A stretch of 64,000 nucleotides of DNA from Allorhizobium paknamense (GTDB lineage Bacteria > Pseudomonadota > Alphaproteobacteria > Rhizobiales > Rhizobiaceae): contig NZ_JAUSWH010000006.1 of assembly GCF_030815125.1 (NCBI RefSeq), forward strand, positions 176,671 through 240,670, given 5' to 3'. Made by a program: the position numbers and the translations under genes. This document shows positions 25,273 through 34,981 of the stretch, one piece after another. The stretch's first letter is position 1. Each line of letters begins with the position of its first letter. The notes under the pieces are model-generated. The model had not been told where the DNA came from, did no database searches, and saw only the letters and a program-made list of their open reading frames with translations.

Positions 25273-26211
25273 TCATGCCGCGTTGGAAGCGATGTCCGGT
25301 ACCGGATTGGTGATTACGCCCAAGCTTTTGCAGGCTTCCCAGAAGGCTGCGTTCACACCATCGAACTTGGCGGCCTGCCAGTTGAAATAATCTGTGACAA
25401 AGGACTTCGATAGCCAGAGATTGCCGCGCCTTCTGGGCTGCTCCCACCCTAACAACTGCTCCACCTCGGCCTTCTTGAACATCCGCTTCAGATTGGTGGA
25501 GGAGATGAGATAGGTGTCGCCGAGTCTTGCCAGCGTCACAGGCCCCAGACTGTAGCGGCCATCCTCTTCGGGCTGATCCGGCAGGTGGCTGATCAGATCA
25601 TGCAGCACCATGCCTCCCATGTCGGAATTCAGGAAATGGCTGGAGCTTTCCGGCGGGATGCGCCACCAGGGATCAGCAACCAGCTTCTCCGCAATGAGCG
25701 GCTGGGCGGTGTAGAAAATCCGCTCATCCGCTGCCGCCAACGCCTGCCGGTTGCCATGATCCAGCCGATCCAGGCACTCCAGATGGCCCATGAACCAGGA
25801 TTTCATGGCCTCAGTGCTGGCTTCGGTCAAAATAAGCACCCGTACCCGGCGATCCGTCACGCCCTCGGCGTCCTTCAGGAATTTATAAGCGACGAGTTCG
25901 GACAGAAAGGCCGCCGCCGTGTTGCGGCTGGCCGCGCCAAGCTGCATGACGGTATCGATAAAGCGCGTGGCCGTCAGGCCGGAAAGGGGATCGTCAGGCC
26001 TGCGTTGCAGCGCCAGCGCAAACAGCGAATGGGTCATCAGCCATTTGCGATGCGATGCCTTCAGCCGCGACAGTCGTGGCGTCTTCAGATGAATGCTGAT
26101 GAGATGCAGCGCGATCTTGCGCTCGATCTCGGGAAAAAGTTCATGCTCGGCAATTGTCTGCCGGCTCAGGTGTACGGCAGGATAAAGATGTACCACCGGA
26201 TCGGTCGTCAT
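25273..26211 (-). CDS. Conserved hypothetical protein, possible transcription factor
   Basis: The ATG at 26211 (M-T-T-D-P-V-V-H) gives 312 residues. A start at 26310 would add 33 residues, but they look untypical. The protein is helical, soluble and without signal peptide. Residues around 90-170 resemble a winged-helix arrangement (V-M-Q-L-G-A-A-S-R-N-T-A-A-A-F-L), and a second similar unit is possible near 250-280. I do not recognise the family. It is a single-gene unit convergent with lpxXL, with tandem TGGAATTC sites upstream. Confidence 0.6.
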   Translation of the reverse strand: MTTDPVVHLYPAVHLSRQTIAEHELFPEIERKIALHLISIHLKTPRLSRLKASHRKWLMTHSLFALALQRRPDDPLSGLTATRFIDTVMQLGAASRNTAAAFLSELVAYKFLKDAEGVTDRRVRVLILTEASTEAMKSWFMGHLECLDRLDHGNRQALAAADERIFYTAQPLIAEKLVADPWWRIPPESSSHFLNSDMGGMVLHDLISHLPDQPEEDGRYSLGPVTLARLGDTYLISSTNLKRMFKKAEVEQLLGWEQPRRRGNLWLSKSFVTDYFNWQAAKFDGVNAAFWEACKSLGVITNPVPDIASNAA

Positions 26212-26300
26212 GTCGTCAGCCCCAGGGAAGGTCACGGCACAAGGTCGCGGAGCTTGCCGCTCCCTCATTCTTACCCATATGCCCGTTTTGATGATTACAA

Positions 26301-26319
26301 TGGAATTCATTGGAATTCC
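26301..26319 (-). promoter_or_regulatory. Tandem TGGAATTC sites upstream of the hypothetical gene
   Basis: TGGAATTC occurs at 26301-26308 and again at 26311-26318, exactly one helical turn apart; each contains the palindrome GAATTC. They lie in the 346-base gap between the minus-strand hypothetical gene and nadE, a plausible operator position. The rest of the gap shows no gene or hairpin. Binding by a regulator is inferred only from symmetry and spacing. Confidence 0.35.
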
Positions 26320-26557
26320 AACTAAATCTAAGGGTAATTTAGCGCCTTGCCATCGAGTCTTGCTTTAACCTTACCAGACCGGGAATCAATAAAGATTCAC
26401 CACCTTCTGCGCAAATTTATCTTCTTGCGCGGGGCACGGTTGAAACCAGCCTCTGTCCTGACTGTTATGCATCCAAATTGCCAGGTTCAGCCACATGGTC
26501 GACGGGTCACGCAAAGGCCCGTTGCGAAGGAAGCCTCTTGAGGATAAACCGGGGATC

Positions 26558-28237
26558 ATGACCGAGATATTGACCAGACCCGATACGCTCCGCATTGCGG
26601 TGGCCCAGTTCAATCCAACTGTCGGCGATGTGGCCGGCAATCTCGCCAAGGCCCGTTCAGCCCGGGCGCAGGCCGCGGCGGAAGGCGCGGATTTGCTGCT
26701 TTTGTCAGAGCTTTTCATCTCCGGCTATCCGCCGGAAGACCTTGTGCTCAAGCCGGCCTTTCTCCAGGCCTGCAAGAAGGCGGTGGATGAGCTGGCGTCA
26801 GAGACGGCGGATGGCGGCCCCGGCATTATTATTGGTTTTCCGCGTCAGGGAGAAAAGGGTCGGCATAATTCCGTTGCCATTATCGACGGCGGTAAAATCC
26901 TGGCGCTGCGCGACAAGATCGATCTGCCCAATTACGGCGAATTCGATGAGAAGCGTGTGTTCGTCGAAGGGGAAATGCCCGGCCCGGTCAATTTCCGTGG
27001 CGTGCGGCTCGGCGTGCCGATCTGTGAAGAAATCTGGAACGATCTTGGCGTCTGCGAGACGCTCGCCGAAAGCGGCGCCGAAATCCTGCTGGTGCCGAAC
27101 GGCTCGCCCTATTATCGCGGCAAGGTGGATGTGCGCTATCAGGTCGCCCTGCGCCAGGTGATCGAAAGTGGCTTGCCGCTGATTTTCTGCAATCAAGTCG
27201 GCGGTCAGGATGAACTGGTCTTCGATGGCGCAAGCTTCGGCTTTAATGCCGACAAGTCGCTGGCCTTCCAGATGAGCCAGTTCGAGGAAGCACTTTCCGT
27301 CGTCACCTGGAAACGCGGGGAAGATGGCTGGCGTGCCACCTCCGGCGTGATGTCGCATATTCCGGAGGGCGAGGAGGCCGATTACCGTGCCTGTATGCTG
27401 GGTTTCCGCGACTATGTGAACAAGAACGGCTTCAAGAGCGTGGTGCTCGGCCTTTCCGGCGGCATTGATTCGGCGCTTTGCGCGGCACTGGCCGTGGATG
27501 CGCTGGGCGAGGAGCGGGTGCGCACCATCATGCTGCCCTATCACTACACCTCGGAGGAATCCTTCGCGGATGCCGCCGCCTGCGCCAAGGCGCTGGGCTG
27601 CCCCTATGACATCATTCCGATTGCCGAGCCGGTGGAAGGTTTCCTTTCGAGCTTGTCGGAGCTTTTCGAGGGGACAGAAAGCGGCATTACGGAAGAAAAT
27701 CTGCAAAGCCGCACGCGCGGCACCATTCTTATGGCCGTTTCCAACAAGTTCGGCTCCATGGTGGTGACGACGGGCAACAAGTCGGAAATGTCGGTCGGCT
27801 ATGCGACCCTTTACGGCGACATGAATGGCGGCTTCAACCCGATCAAGGACCTCTACAAGATGCAGGTCTATGCGCTTTCGGCCTGGCGCAATGCCCATGT
27901 GCCGCCTGGCGCGCTTGGCCCCTCCGGTGAAGTCATTCCAACCAACATTATTACCAAGGCGCCATCTGCCGAGCTTCGCCCGAACCAGACCGACCAGGAT
28001 TCGCTGCCGCCCTATCCGGTGCTGGACGACATTCTGGAATGCCTGGTGGAAAAGGAAATGTCGGTGGAGGAGATCGTGGCGCGCGGTCATGATGTGGCCA
28101 CCGTGCATCGGGTCGAGCATCTTCTCTATCTGGCCGAATACAAGCGCCGCCAATCGGCTCCCGGTGTGAAAATCACCAAAAAGAACTTTGGCCGCGACCG
28201 CCGCTATCCCATCACCAACCGGTTCCGGGACCGATAG
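26558..28237 (+). CDS. nadE: Glutamine-dependent NAD+ synthetase
   Basis: Start at 26558 (M-T-E-I-L) preceded by GGGG. The 559 residues comprise an N-terminal nitrilase-type glutaminase domain (Glu in S-E-L-F-I-S-G-Y, Lys in L-R-D-K-I-D-L-P, and the Cys in V-P-I-C-E-E-I-W), and a C-terminal synthetase domain with the PP-loop L-G-L-S-G-G-I-D-S-A. It converts nicotinate adenine dinucleotide to NAD+ using glutamine and ATP. The next gene follows after three bases, so they are co-transcribed. Confidence 0.93.
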   Translation: MTEILTRPDTLRIAVAQFNPTVGDVAGNLAKARSARAQAAAEGADLLLLSELFISGYPPEDLVLKPAFLQACKKAVDELASETADGGPGIIIGFPRQGEKGRHNSVAIIDGGKILALRDKIDLPNYGEFDEKRVFVEGEMPGPVNFRGVRLGVPICEEIWNDLGVCETLAESGAEILLVPNGSPYYRGKVDVRYQVALRQVIESGLPLIFCNQVGGQDELVFDGASFGFNADKSLAFQMSQFEEALSVVTWKRGEDGWRATSGVMSHIPEGEEADYRACMLGFRDYVNKNGFKSVVLGLSGGIDSALCAALAVDALGEERVRTIMLPYHYTSEESFADAAACAKALGCPYDIIPIAEPVEGFLSSLSELFEGTESGITEENLQSRTRGTILMAVSNKFGSMVVTTGNKSEMSVGYATLYGDMNGGFNPIKDLYKMQVYALSAWRNAHVPPGALGPSGEVIPTNIITKAPSAELRPNQTDQDSLPPYPVLDDILECLVEKEMSVEEIVARGHDVATVHRVEHLLYLAEYKRRQSAPGVKITKKNFGRDRRYPITNRFRDR

Positions 28238-28240
28238 AAG

Positions 28241-29074
28241 ATGCGAAGCTCGGTCGAGATCTACAATATCGAGACCCGCCAGTCGCGGATCGTGTGGCAG
28301 ACGGAGCGGCTGGTGGAGGCGCCCAACTGGTCGCGGGACGGGGCATTCCTCATCATCAACGATGACGGGTTGATGTATAAGTTGCCGCTGACCGATGACC
28401 CTGTGCCGGAGAAGATTGAAACCGGCTTTGCGTCCCGCTGCAATAATGACCACGGCCTTTCCCCGGATGGTGCATGGCTTGCGATTTGCGACAAGGTGCA
28501 GCATGGCAAGAGTTGTATTTACATCCTGCCGGCGGCCGGCGGTGAGCCCCGGCAGGTGACGGAAAACCTGCCCTCCTATTGGCATGGCTGGTCACCGGAT
28601 GGTGAACGGGTCTGCTATTGCGGCATTCGCGATCAGGTTTTCGATATCTATACCATCAACGTCGATGGCAGCGATGAGCAGAGGCTCACCCACGGCGAAG
28701 GCCGTAATGACGGGCCGGACTGGTCCTCGGACGGGCAGTGGATCTATTTCAACTCCAGCCGCAGCGGCACCATGCAGATCTGGCGCATTCGCCCGGATGG
28801 CAGCGATGTTGAGCGCTTGACGGATGACGGCTATGGCGACTGGTTTCCGCATCCCTGCCCGAACAACCGCAAGGTCCTGTTCATTTCCTATGATGCGGAT
28901 GTGTTCGATCACCCCCGTGACCTCAATGTCCGCATGCGGATGATGGACATGGATGGCGGCAATGTCGAAACCCTGTTCGATCTCTTCGGCGGTCAAGGTT
29001 CGATCAACGTGCCCAACTGGTCACCTTCCGGCCAGGAGTTTGCATATGTCCGCTATTTTCCGGTGGCGCAGTAG
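28241..29074 (+). CDS. TolB-like beta-propeller protein
   Basis: This 277-residue protein consists of repeated propeller blades with the signature S-P-D-G or S-S-D-G (at least five copies, for example W-S-P-D-G-E-R-V and W-S-S-D-G-Q-W-I-Y-F) and D-G-S-D-x-x-R-L-T strands, as in TolB and PD40 proteins. There is no signal peptide, so unlike TolB it is probably cytoplasmic. It starts three bases after nadE. Its partner is unknown; a link to NAD metabolism is only suggested by the operon. Confidence 0.75.
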   Translation: MRSSVEIYNIETRQSRIVWQTERLVEAPNWSRDGAFLIINDDGLMYKLPLTDDPVPEKIETGFASRCNNDHGLSPDGAWLAICDKVQHGKSCIYILPAAGGEPRQVTENLPSYWHGWSPDGERVCYCGIRDQVFDIYTINVDGSDEQRLTHGEGRNDGPDWSSDGQWIYFNSSRSGTMQIWRIRPDGSDVERLTDDGYGDWFPHPCPNNRKVLFISYDADVFDHPRDLNVRMRMMDMDGGNVETLFDLFGGQGSINVPNWSPSGQEFAYVRYFPVAQ

Positions 29075-29107
29075 GCAACGTTTCCGCAACAGGATAGAAC
29101 CGTTTCC

Positions 29108-29264
29108 GTCAGGTGCTCGTGATACCACGGGAGAATCGGGAATGCGGTGAAACTCCGCAACGTGCCCAACGCTGTGAGGTGGATGGCTGCTGCTTATTAT
29201 GCCACTGGTGAAAACCGGGAAGGTGCAGCCGCCAGGAGAAGCCCAGTCAGAAGACCGGCCTGAC
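29108..29264 (+). promoter_or_regulatory. Cobalamin riboswitch upstream of bluB
   Basis: The region contains the conserved landmarks of a B12 riboswitch in order: TGATACCACGGGAGAATCGG-type start, GGTGAAACTCCGCAACGTGCCC core, GCCACTGG, GGGAAGG, and a B12-box-like AAGCCCAGTCAGAAGACC. GTCAGG at 29108-29113 pairs with CCTGAC at 29259-29264 to close the structure. High adenosylcobalamin would shut off bluB. A GC-rich hairpin at about 29304-29332 may act in the expression platform before the start at 29355. Confidence 0.92.
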
Positions 29265-29351
29265 AGGATAGCCAACCGCGCATGGACAGCGTGGCGGGTG
29301 TTCGGCCTGGCGCGAGTTTCCGCGCAGGGCCCTTGCATTGTTGGGGTTTGA

Positions 29352-30032
<681 letters not shown>

Positions 30033-30035
30033 GAG

Positions 30036-30140
30036 AGAGCACGTCCGGTGAACATAGGTTCACCGGACGTGCTCTAGGCTTTTGTTTTTACGCATTTCCG
30101 GACGGAAAACTGTGATAACACTTTTCCTGGAAATGCTCTA
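30036..30140 (+). repeat. RIME-like two-palindrome element, copy 1 (also a terminator)
   Basis: This 105-base element starts with a perfect 18-bp stem (30036-30053 with 30058-30075, loop ATAG), continues with CTTTTGTTTTTACGCATTTCC, and ends with an imperfect palindrome around 30091-30135. An inverted, closely similar copy lies at 54444-54550. Size and two-palindrome layout resemble rhizobial intergenic mosaic elements. The first stem plus T-rich tract is a strong terminator for bluB. The last 17 codons of the minus-strand ada gene lie inside the element. Confidence 0.85.
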
Positions 30141-30720
30141 GATCCTGCGCCTTCAAGCTTCGTTTGATCGCCGTCGGAGGCCGTTGATAGACCTCCTGAA
30201 ACACCGCGTTGAAGCGTCTCAGGCTGGTAAAGCCGGCCTGAAGCGCGATCTCGGTAATCGGCATATCCGTTTCCGTCAGCAGGCGCTTGGCCCTTTGCAC
30301 GCGGGCCGTCTTCGCCACCTGAAGAGGGCTTGCGCCGAGATGCCTTTGGAACAGGCGGGAGAGATGGCGGGCACCGACACCGACCCGGGCAGCCAGCCTG
30401 TCCACAGTGGCATCGCGGCCATCCAGCGCGCCTTCCTCCTTGATCATCCGGGCCGCCTTTTCCACCGTCGTCGCCGTCCCTTTCCAGGCAGGGCAGAAAG
30501 GGGCGGTTTCAGGCCTGCACCGAAGGCATGGCCTGTACCCAGCCAGTTCGGCAGCCGTGGCACTCGGCAGGAATTCGACATTGCGCCGATAGGGAAGCCG
30601 CACCGGACAAACGCAGCGGCAATAAATTCCCGTTGTTCGAACGCCGATGAAAAACCGGCCATCGAATTCAGGATCGCGGGCGAGCCACGCTTGCTCGCAT
30701 GTGTCAATATCCAAGCTCAT
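30088..30720 (-). CDS. ada: Ada-type methyl-phosphotriester repair protein / AraC-family activator
   Basis: A 210-residue protein with the Ada metal-binding domain: C34 and C38 in G-I-Y-C-R-C-V-C-P, C65 and C68 in R-P-C-L-R-C-R-P-E. C34 is the expected acceptor of methyl groups from DNA phosphotriesters. Two AraC-type helix-turn-helix units follow (residues ~85-190, ending A-G-F-T-S-L-R-R-F-N-A-V-F). It lacks the Cys-methyltransferase domain of E. coli Ada, which is supplied by the divergent ogt gene. Its final residues (D-L-E-H-F-Q onward) are read from the RIME-like element, so the natural C-terminus may have been altered. Confidence 0.85.
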   Translation of the reverse strand: MSLDIDTCEQAWLARDPEFDGRFFIGVRTTGIYCRCVCPVRLPYRRNVEFLPSATAAELAGYRPCLRCRPETAPFCPAWKGTATTVEKAARMIKEEGALDGRDATVDRLAARVGVGARHLSRLFQRHLGASPLQVAKTARVQRAKRLLTETDMPITEIALQAGFTSLRRFNAVFQEVYQRPPTAIKRSLKAQDLEHFQEKCYHSFPSGNA

Positions 30721-30860
30721 GACGTTATCTTAGCGCAGCTTTCGCCTGTGAAAAACGACCACGTCCGATTCCGGCGAGTCTGAAAGCGCATGTGATTTAG
30801 ATTGAGAATGACAAAACAGCCCTGCAAAAGCAGGGCAGCGGAGCAGGTGAGATAGAAGAC

Positions 30861-31358
30861 ATGCGCTATGATATGATGGAAAGCCCGATCGGCGATCTGC
30901 TGCTGGCCGGAGACGGTGAGGTTCTGTCACGGATCGGTTTCCCAAGGGGAAAGGGCGCGATTACCCCAAAACCGTCATGGGTTCGGGATCGTTCAGCTTT
31001 CGGCCTCGCAAAAGCGCAGCTGCGGGATTATTTCGAGGGCGAAAGGCGGGAATTCGAGTTACCGCTCGCGATGCAGGGTACCAGCTTCCAGGTTTCGGTC
31101 TGGCGGGAATTGGCAAAGATTCCGTTCGGCTTGACGATCAGTTATGGCGAACTGGCGCGCCGGCTGGGCAATCCCGCGGCGGTTCGCGCCGTGGGCACCG
31201 CAAATGGTGCCAACCCGCTACCCATCGTCATTCCCTGCCATCGGGTTATCGGTTCAAATGGCAGTCTCACCGGCTTTGGTGGTGGGCTTGAAACGAAGAA
31301 ATGGCTTTTGGAGCTGGAGCAGGCGGTGCCTGAGGTTTCACAGCTCCGGTTGATTTGA
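30861..31358 (+). CDS. ogt: Methylated-DNA--[protein]-cysteine methyltransferase
   Basis: A 165-residue O6-alkylguanine repair protein with the acceptor Cys in I-P-C-H-R-V-I and the preceding helix-turn-helix-like S-Y-G-E-L-A-R-R-L-G. It removes alkyl groups from O6-guanine by stoichiometric transfer. It is divergent from the ada-type regulator across a 140-base gap, so Ada probably controls both. AAGAC precedes the ATG weakly. Confidence 0.92.
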   Translation: MRYDMMESPIGDLLLAGDGEVLSRIGFPRGKGAITPKPSWVRDRSAFGLAKAQLRDYFEGERREFELPLAMQGTSFQVSVWRELAKIPFGLTISYGELARRLGNPAAVRAVGTANGANPLPIVIPCHRVIGSNGSLTGFGGGLETKKWLLELEQAVPEVSQLRLI

Positions 31359-31371
31359 CCGGCAAGGTCAA

Positions 31372-31401
31372 ACCTTCTGCGCCTGATATAGCGCAGAAGG
31401 T
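31372..31401 (+). terminator. Bidirectional terminator between ogt and tyrS
   Basis: A perfect 11-bp stem (ACCTTCTGCGC/GCGCAGAAGGT) with an 8-base loop is followed by CTTTTA on the + strand and TTTGA on the minus strand. It lies between the convergent stops at 31358 and 31412. Confidence 0.85.
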
Positions 31402-31411
31402 CTTTTACGTT

Positions 31412-32668
31412 TCAGACGGGCCGAACCAGAATGTGCTTCTTCTTGCCAAGCGACAGCTTGATCACGCCGTCTGCGGTCACCTCGCCGGTGCCGATGGTGG
31501 CGCGTTCATCGGACATGCCCTGATCGTTGATCTTCACGGCACCGCCCTGGACGTGGCGGCGAGCTTCGCCGTTGGAGGCGGCAAGACCGGCCTTGACGAT
31601 GAGCGACAGCAGGCCGATCCCGGCTTCCAGTTCGGTTTTCGCCACCTCGATGGAAGGCAGGTTATCGGCAAGTGCGCCTTCCTCGAAGGTTTTGCGGGCC
31701 GTTTCGGCGGCCTCTTCGGCGGCAGCCCGGCCATGGAGAATGGCGGTAACTTCCGTCGCCAGCACCTTCTTCGCCTCGTTGATTTCCGAGCCGCCAAGGG
31801 CTGCAAGCCGGGCAATTTCATCCATCGGCAGGGTGGTGAAGAGCTTCAGGAAGCGCTCGACATCAGCGTCTTCCGTGTTGCGCCAGTACTGCCAGAAGTC
31901 ATAGACCGGCAGCAGGTCGGCGTTCAACCACACCGCACCAGACGCGCTCTTGCCCATTTTCTGGCCGGAGGACGTGGTCAGCAGCGGTGCGGTCAGCGCG
32001 TAAAGCTGCGGCGTATCCATACGATGGCCGAGGTCGATACCGTTGATGATATTGCCCCACTGGTCGGAGCCCCCCATCTGCAGGCGGCAGTCGTAGCGCT
32101 TGTTCAGCTCCACGAAGTCATAGGCCTGGAGGATCATGTAGTTGAATTCCAGGAAGGACAGCGATTGCTCACGGTCAAGGCGGGTCTTGACGCTGTCGAA
32201 GGACAGCATGCGATTGACGGAGAAATGCCGCCCGACATCGCGCAGGAATTCGAGATAGTTGAGCGAACGCAGCCATTCGGCATTGTTCAGCATCAGCGCG
32301 CCGCCCTTCGGGCCCTTGTCGTAATCCAAGTAATGCGAGAAGCAGCGCTTGATCGAGGCAATGTTGTCCTCGATCATGTCGAGTGTCATCAGCTTGCGGG
32401 CTTCTTCCTTGAAGGAGGGATCGCCCACCATGCCCGTGCCGCCGCCCATCAGCGAGATGGGCTGGTGGCCCGTCTGCTGGAACCAGCGCAGCATCATGAT
32501 CTGCATGAGATGGCCGACATGCAGGCTGGAGGCCGTCGGATCATACCCGATATAGGCCGTCACGCTTTCCTTGGCGAGCAGATCGTCCAGCCCGGTTTCA
32601 TCGGACACTTGATGAATGAACCCACGCTCGGAGAGAATGTTCAGGAAATCGGATTTGAACTTGGCCAT
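31412..32668 (-). CDS. tyrS: Tyrosyl-tRNA synthetase
   Basis: The start at 32668 (M-A-K-F-K-S-D-F) gives 418 residues, the usual bacterial length; the frame extends upstream to 32716 without support. Class I signatures are H-V-G-H in S-S-L-H-V-G-H-L and K-M-G-K-S for KMSKS. A tyrosine-binding Y-D-F and G-G-S-D-Q-W-G-N segment is present, and the C-terminus carries an S4-like RNA-binding domain ([10 protein letters not shown]). It charges tRNA-Tyr. It is divergent from anmK. Confidence 0.95.
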   Translation of the reverse strand: MAKFKSDFLNILSERGFIHQVSDETGLDDLLAKESVTAYIGYDPTASSLHVGHLMQIMMLRWFQQTGHQPISLMGGGTGMVGDPSFKEEARKLMTLDMIEDNIASIKRCFSHYLDYDKGPKGGALMLNNAEWLRSLNYLEFLRDVGRHFSVNRMLSFDSVKTRLDREQSLSFLEFNYMILQAYDFVELNKRYDCRLQMGGSDQWGNIINGIDLGHRMDTPQLYALTAPLLTTSSGQKMGKSASGAVWLNADLLPVYDFWQYWRNTEDADVERFLKLFTTLPMDEIARLAALGGSEINEAKKVLATEVTAILHGRAAAEEAAETARKTFEEGALADNLPSIEVAKTELEAGIGLLSLIVKAGLAASNGEARRHVQGGAVKINDQGMSDERATIGTGEVTADGVIKLSLGKKKHILVRPV

Positions 32669-32778
32669 GACGCACACGCCTTCTGGTATCTGAAATTTTC
32701 CGGGCGGCTTTAGCATTGTTTTTTGAATTGTGCATCCATTTCGGCCATCAATTTGCCCAGGCTCTTCGGGAGAATCGC

Positions 32779-33900
32779 ATGACGGAATTGCTACGCGCCA
32801 TTGGCTTGATGAGCGGCACCTCGCTGGATGGGGTGGATGTGGCGTTTTTGGCCACGGATGGGCAATCTAGCGTCACACGGGGCCCGTCCATGGCCTTTCC
32901 CTATGACGCGGCCTTTCGCGAGCGGCTGAAACAGGGGCTGGAAGAGGCAAAATCCATCGAAAATCGCGATGAACGCCCCGGGAACCTTGCCGAACTTGAA
33001 CGAGATCAGACGCTTCTGCATGCCAAGGCGGTGAGAGAGTTTTTGAGTCAAAACAATATCTTGCCGCAGGATGTTCATGTGATCGGCTTTCACGGCCAGA
33101 CGGTGCTGCACAGGCCGCAAAAAGCACTGACCGTGCAGATCGGCGATGGCGCGCTTCTGGCGCGGGAAACCGGAATCGATGTCGTCTATGACATGCGTGC
33201 CAATGATATGGTGCATGGCGGGCAGGGCGCGCCGCTGGTGCCCGTTTATCATGCAGCGCTGGCGGCGGGGCTGGGGAGAGATGCCTTTCCGGTCTGTTTC
33301 GTCAATATCGGCGGCATTTCCAATCTGACCGCCATAGACAGCCATGGCGAGATCACCGCTTTCGACAGCGGTCCCGGCAATACGCTGATCGATCAATGGG
33401 TGGAGGCGCATACCGGGCAGGCCTTCGATGCGGGCGGTGAGATCGCGGCGCGCGGCACCGTGCGGTCTGCGCTGACGGATCGTTATCTCCGCCATCGCTT
33501 CTTTACCGCTAATCAGCGTGTTTCGCTGGATCGCAATGATTTTTCGCCACCGGTGAAGGGGGAAATCGGGCTGGAAGACGGCGCGCGCAGCCTTGCCCAT
33601 GTGACGGCGGCTGCGATTTTTGCGTCTGTCCGGCATGTGCGGGAAAAGCCGAAAACCTATGTCGTCTGTGGTGGCGGACGCCTGAACCCTGTGATCATGG
33701 GGGATATGGCCATGATTGCCGCCAAAGAGGAGGCGCACGTCGTCAATGCTGACGAACTGGGCCTGAACGGCGATTCCATGGAAGCTGAGGCCTGGGCCTA
33801 TCTTGCTGTGCGCTCTTTGAAAGGCTTGCCACTCACCTTTCCGGGCACCACGGGGGTACGGGCGCCGGTCACCGGCGGAGTGCTCGTAAAAGCAGAATAA
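32779..33900 (+). CDS. anmK: Anhydro-N-acetylmuramic acid kinase
   Basis: The start at 32779 has CGGGAGA just upstream and gives 373 residues. The N-terminal [14 protein letters not shown] is the family signature and ATP-binding loop, and later I-G-D-G-A-L-L-A and N-I-G-G-I-S-N-L also fit. The enzyme opens the 1,6-anhydro ring and phosphorylates anhMurNAc from recycled peptidoglycan. It is divergent from tyrS and followed by a long palindrome that can terminate it. Confidence 0.94.
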   Translation: MTELLRAIGLMSGTSLDGVDVAFLATDGQSSVTRGPSMAFPYDAAFRERLKQGLEEAKSIENRDERPGNLAELERDQTLLHAKAVREFLSQNNILPQDVHVIGFHGQTVLHRPQKALTVQIGDGALLARETGIDVVYDMRANDMVHGGQGAPLVPVYHAALAAGLGRDAFPVCFVNIGGISNLTAIDSHGEITAFDSGPGNTLIDQWVEAHTGQAFDAGGEIAARGTVRSALTDRYLRHRFFTANQRVSLDRNDFSPPVKGEIGLEDGARSLAHVTAAAIFASVRHVREKPKTYVVCGGGRLNPVIMGDMAMIAAKEEAHVVNADELGLNGDSMEAEAWAYLAVRSLKGLPLTFPGTTGVRAPVTGGVLVKAE

Positions 33901-33903
33901 AGC

Positions 33904-34069
33904 AAAGCCGCCCTAGGGTGTGTGGGGATTCAGTTTTGGGTGAGGCGAAAACGGTGATTTTCGAGAACCGGAGCGGAGTGTACTTAAGGTACATGAGCAC
34001 CGGAAGCGCAGGAAATTGCCGTTTGCAGCCCACCCAAAGCTGAATACCCACACACCCTAAGGCGGCTTT
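33904..34069. repeat. 166-bp near-perfect palindromic element
   Basis: The outer 43 bases of each end are complementary with only a few single mismatches: AAAGCCGCC with GGCGGCTTT, TAGGGTGTGTGGG with CCCACACACCCTA, ATTCAG with CTGAAT, and TTTGGGTG with CACCCAAA. The centre contains GTACTTAAGGTAC and two related ACCGGA segments. It fills the gap between convergent genes (anmK and an alpha/beta hydrolase) and would form a cruciform or a very long RNA hairpin. It is probably a mobile intergenic element used as a terminator. Confidence 0.8.
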
Positions 34070-34081
34070 ATAGTCTTTGTA

Positions 34082-34759
34082 TCAGCGCAGGCGCTTGGCC
34101 GCTGGTTCCGGAACCAGTTCGCCTTCCAGGCGACGGTCCAGATAATCTTCGCATTCGGCCATCAGTGTTTCGATCTGGCCGTTGAAGAAGTGGTTGGCGC
34201 CGGGAATGGTTTTCTGGGTGATCAGAATGCCCTTCTGGGTCTTCAGCTTGTCCACCAGACCCTGCACGTCCTTCTCCGGGGCGACCTTGTCGGAATCGCC
34301 ATGGATGATCAGGCCGGAAGACGGGCAGGGTGCGAGGAAGGAGAAGTCATAGGTGTTCGGCTGCGGCGCAATGGACATGAAGCCTTCGATTTCCGGACGG
34401 CGCATCAGAAGCTGCATGCCGATCCACGCGCCGAAGGAATAGCCGGCCACCCAGCAGCTCTTCGAATCGGGATGCAGGCTCTGCACCCAGTCGAGCGCAG
34501 AGGCCGCATCCGACAATTCACCCGCGCCGTGGTCGAACTCGCCCTGGCTGCGGCCAATGCCGCGGAAGTTGAACCTGAGCGTGGTGAAGCCGCGCTTCTG
34601 GAACATGTAGAAGAGCTGGTAGACGATCTGGTTGTTCATCGTGCCGCCGAACTGCGGGTGCGGATGAAGAATGATCGCTATCGGCGCGCTCTTTTCCTTG
34701 GAGGGCTGGTAGCGACCTTCAAGACGACCTGCGGGTCCGTTGAAGATGACTTCGGGCAT
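34082..34759 (-). CDS. Alpha/beta hydrolase
   Basis: A 225-residue serine hydrolase fold: H-P-H-P at residues 33-36 near the oxyanion region, R-G-I-G-R-S loop, nucleophile elbow G-Y-S-F-G-A, and C-terminal G-D-S-D-K-V-A and G-A-N-H-F-F holding the Asp and His. It is a small dienelactone-hydrolase-like protein with unknown substrate, often annotated only as a conserved hydrolase in rhizobia. GGAG lies before the ATG. It is divergent from the suf operon. Confidence 0.8.
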   Translation of the reverse strand: MPEVIFNGPAGRLEGRYQPSKEKSAPIAIILHPHPQFGGTMNNQIVYQLFYMFQKRGFTTLRFNFRGIGRSQGEFDHGAGELSDAASALDWVQSLHPDSKSCWVAGYSFGAWIGMQLLMRRPEIEGFMSIAPQPNTYDFSFLAPCPSSGLIIHGDSDKVAPEKDVQGLVDKLKTQKGILITQKTIPGANHFFNGQIETLMAECEDYLDRRLEGELVPEPAAKRLR

Positions 34760-34821
34760 GGATACTCCGATCTTAACTTTCTTTTTTTCGTCTCAGAGCC
34801 CGTTGACATCAAAGAGATGAC

Positions 34822-34863
34822 TTGACGGGAGCAGTCAGCTTTTCTAGAAGTTTAGAACAATTC
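34822..34863 (+). promoter_or_regulatory. Putative iron-responsive promoter of the suf operon
   Basis: A TTGACG box at 34822-34827 is 17 bases before TAGAAG at 34845-34850, a reasonable -35/-10 pair. Overlapping the -10 is TTCTAGAAGTTTAGAACAATTC (given in two parts: TTCTAGAAG, TTTAGAACAATTC), which resembles the TTTAGAA/TTCTAAA half-sites bound by the rhizobial iron regulator Irr. A repressor at this position would block polymerase. The motif match was made by eye, and RirA control is equally possible. Confidence 0.45.
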
Positions 34864-34981
34864 AAAAATGAAAGGCCGACCACGGGTTGGTCAGTGTCAT
34901 AGGACATACGGGCCGGAAATTTCAAGAAAAATGCGCTTTTCTTGAAGTTCGGGGCAAAGGAAGTCGGGATCGTCGGAAATT

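Noticed and set aside
26798..28585. A 595-codon minus-strand frame
   Set aside because: Antisense to nadE and the start of the propeller gene, both well supported.
31355..32713. A 452-codon + strand frame
   Set aside because: Antisense to tyrS, which has HVGH and KMGKS motifs.
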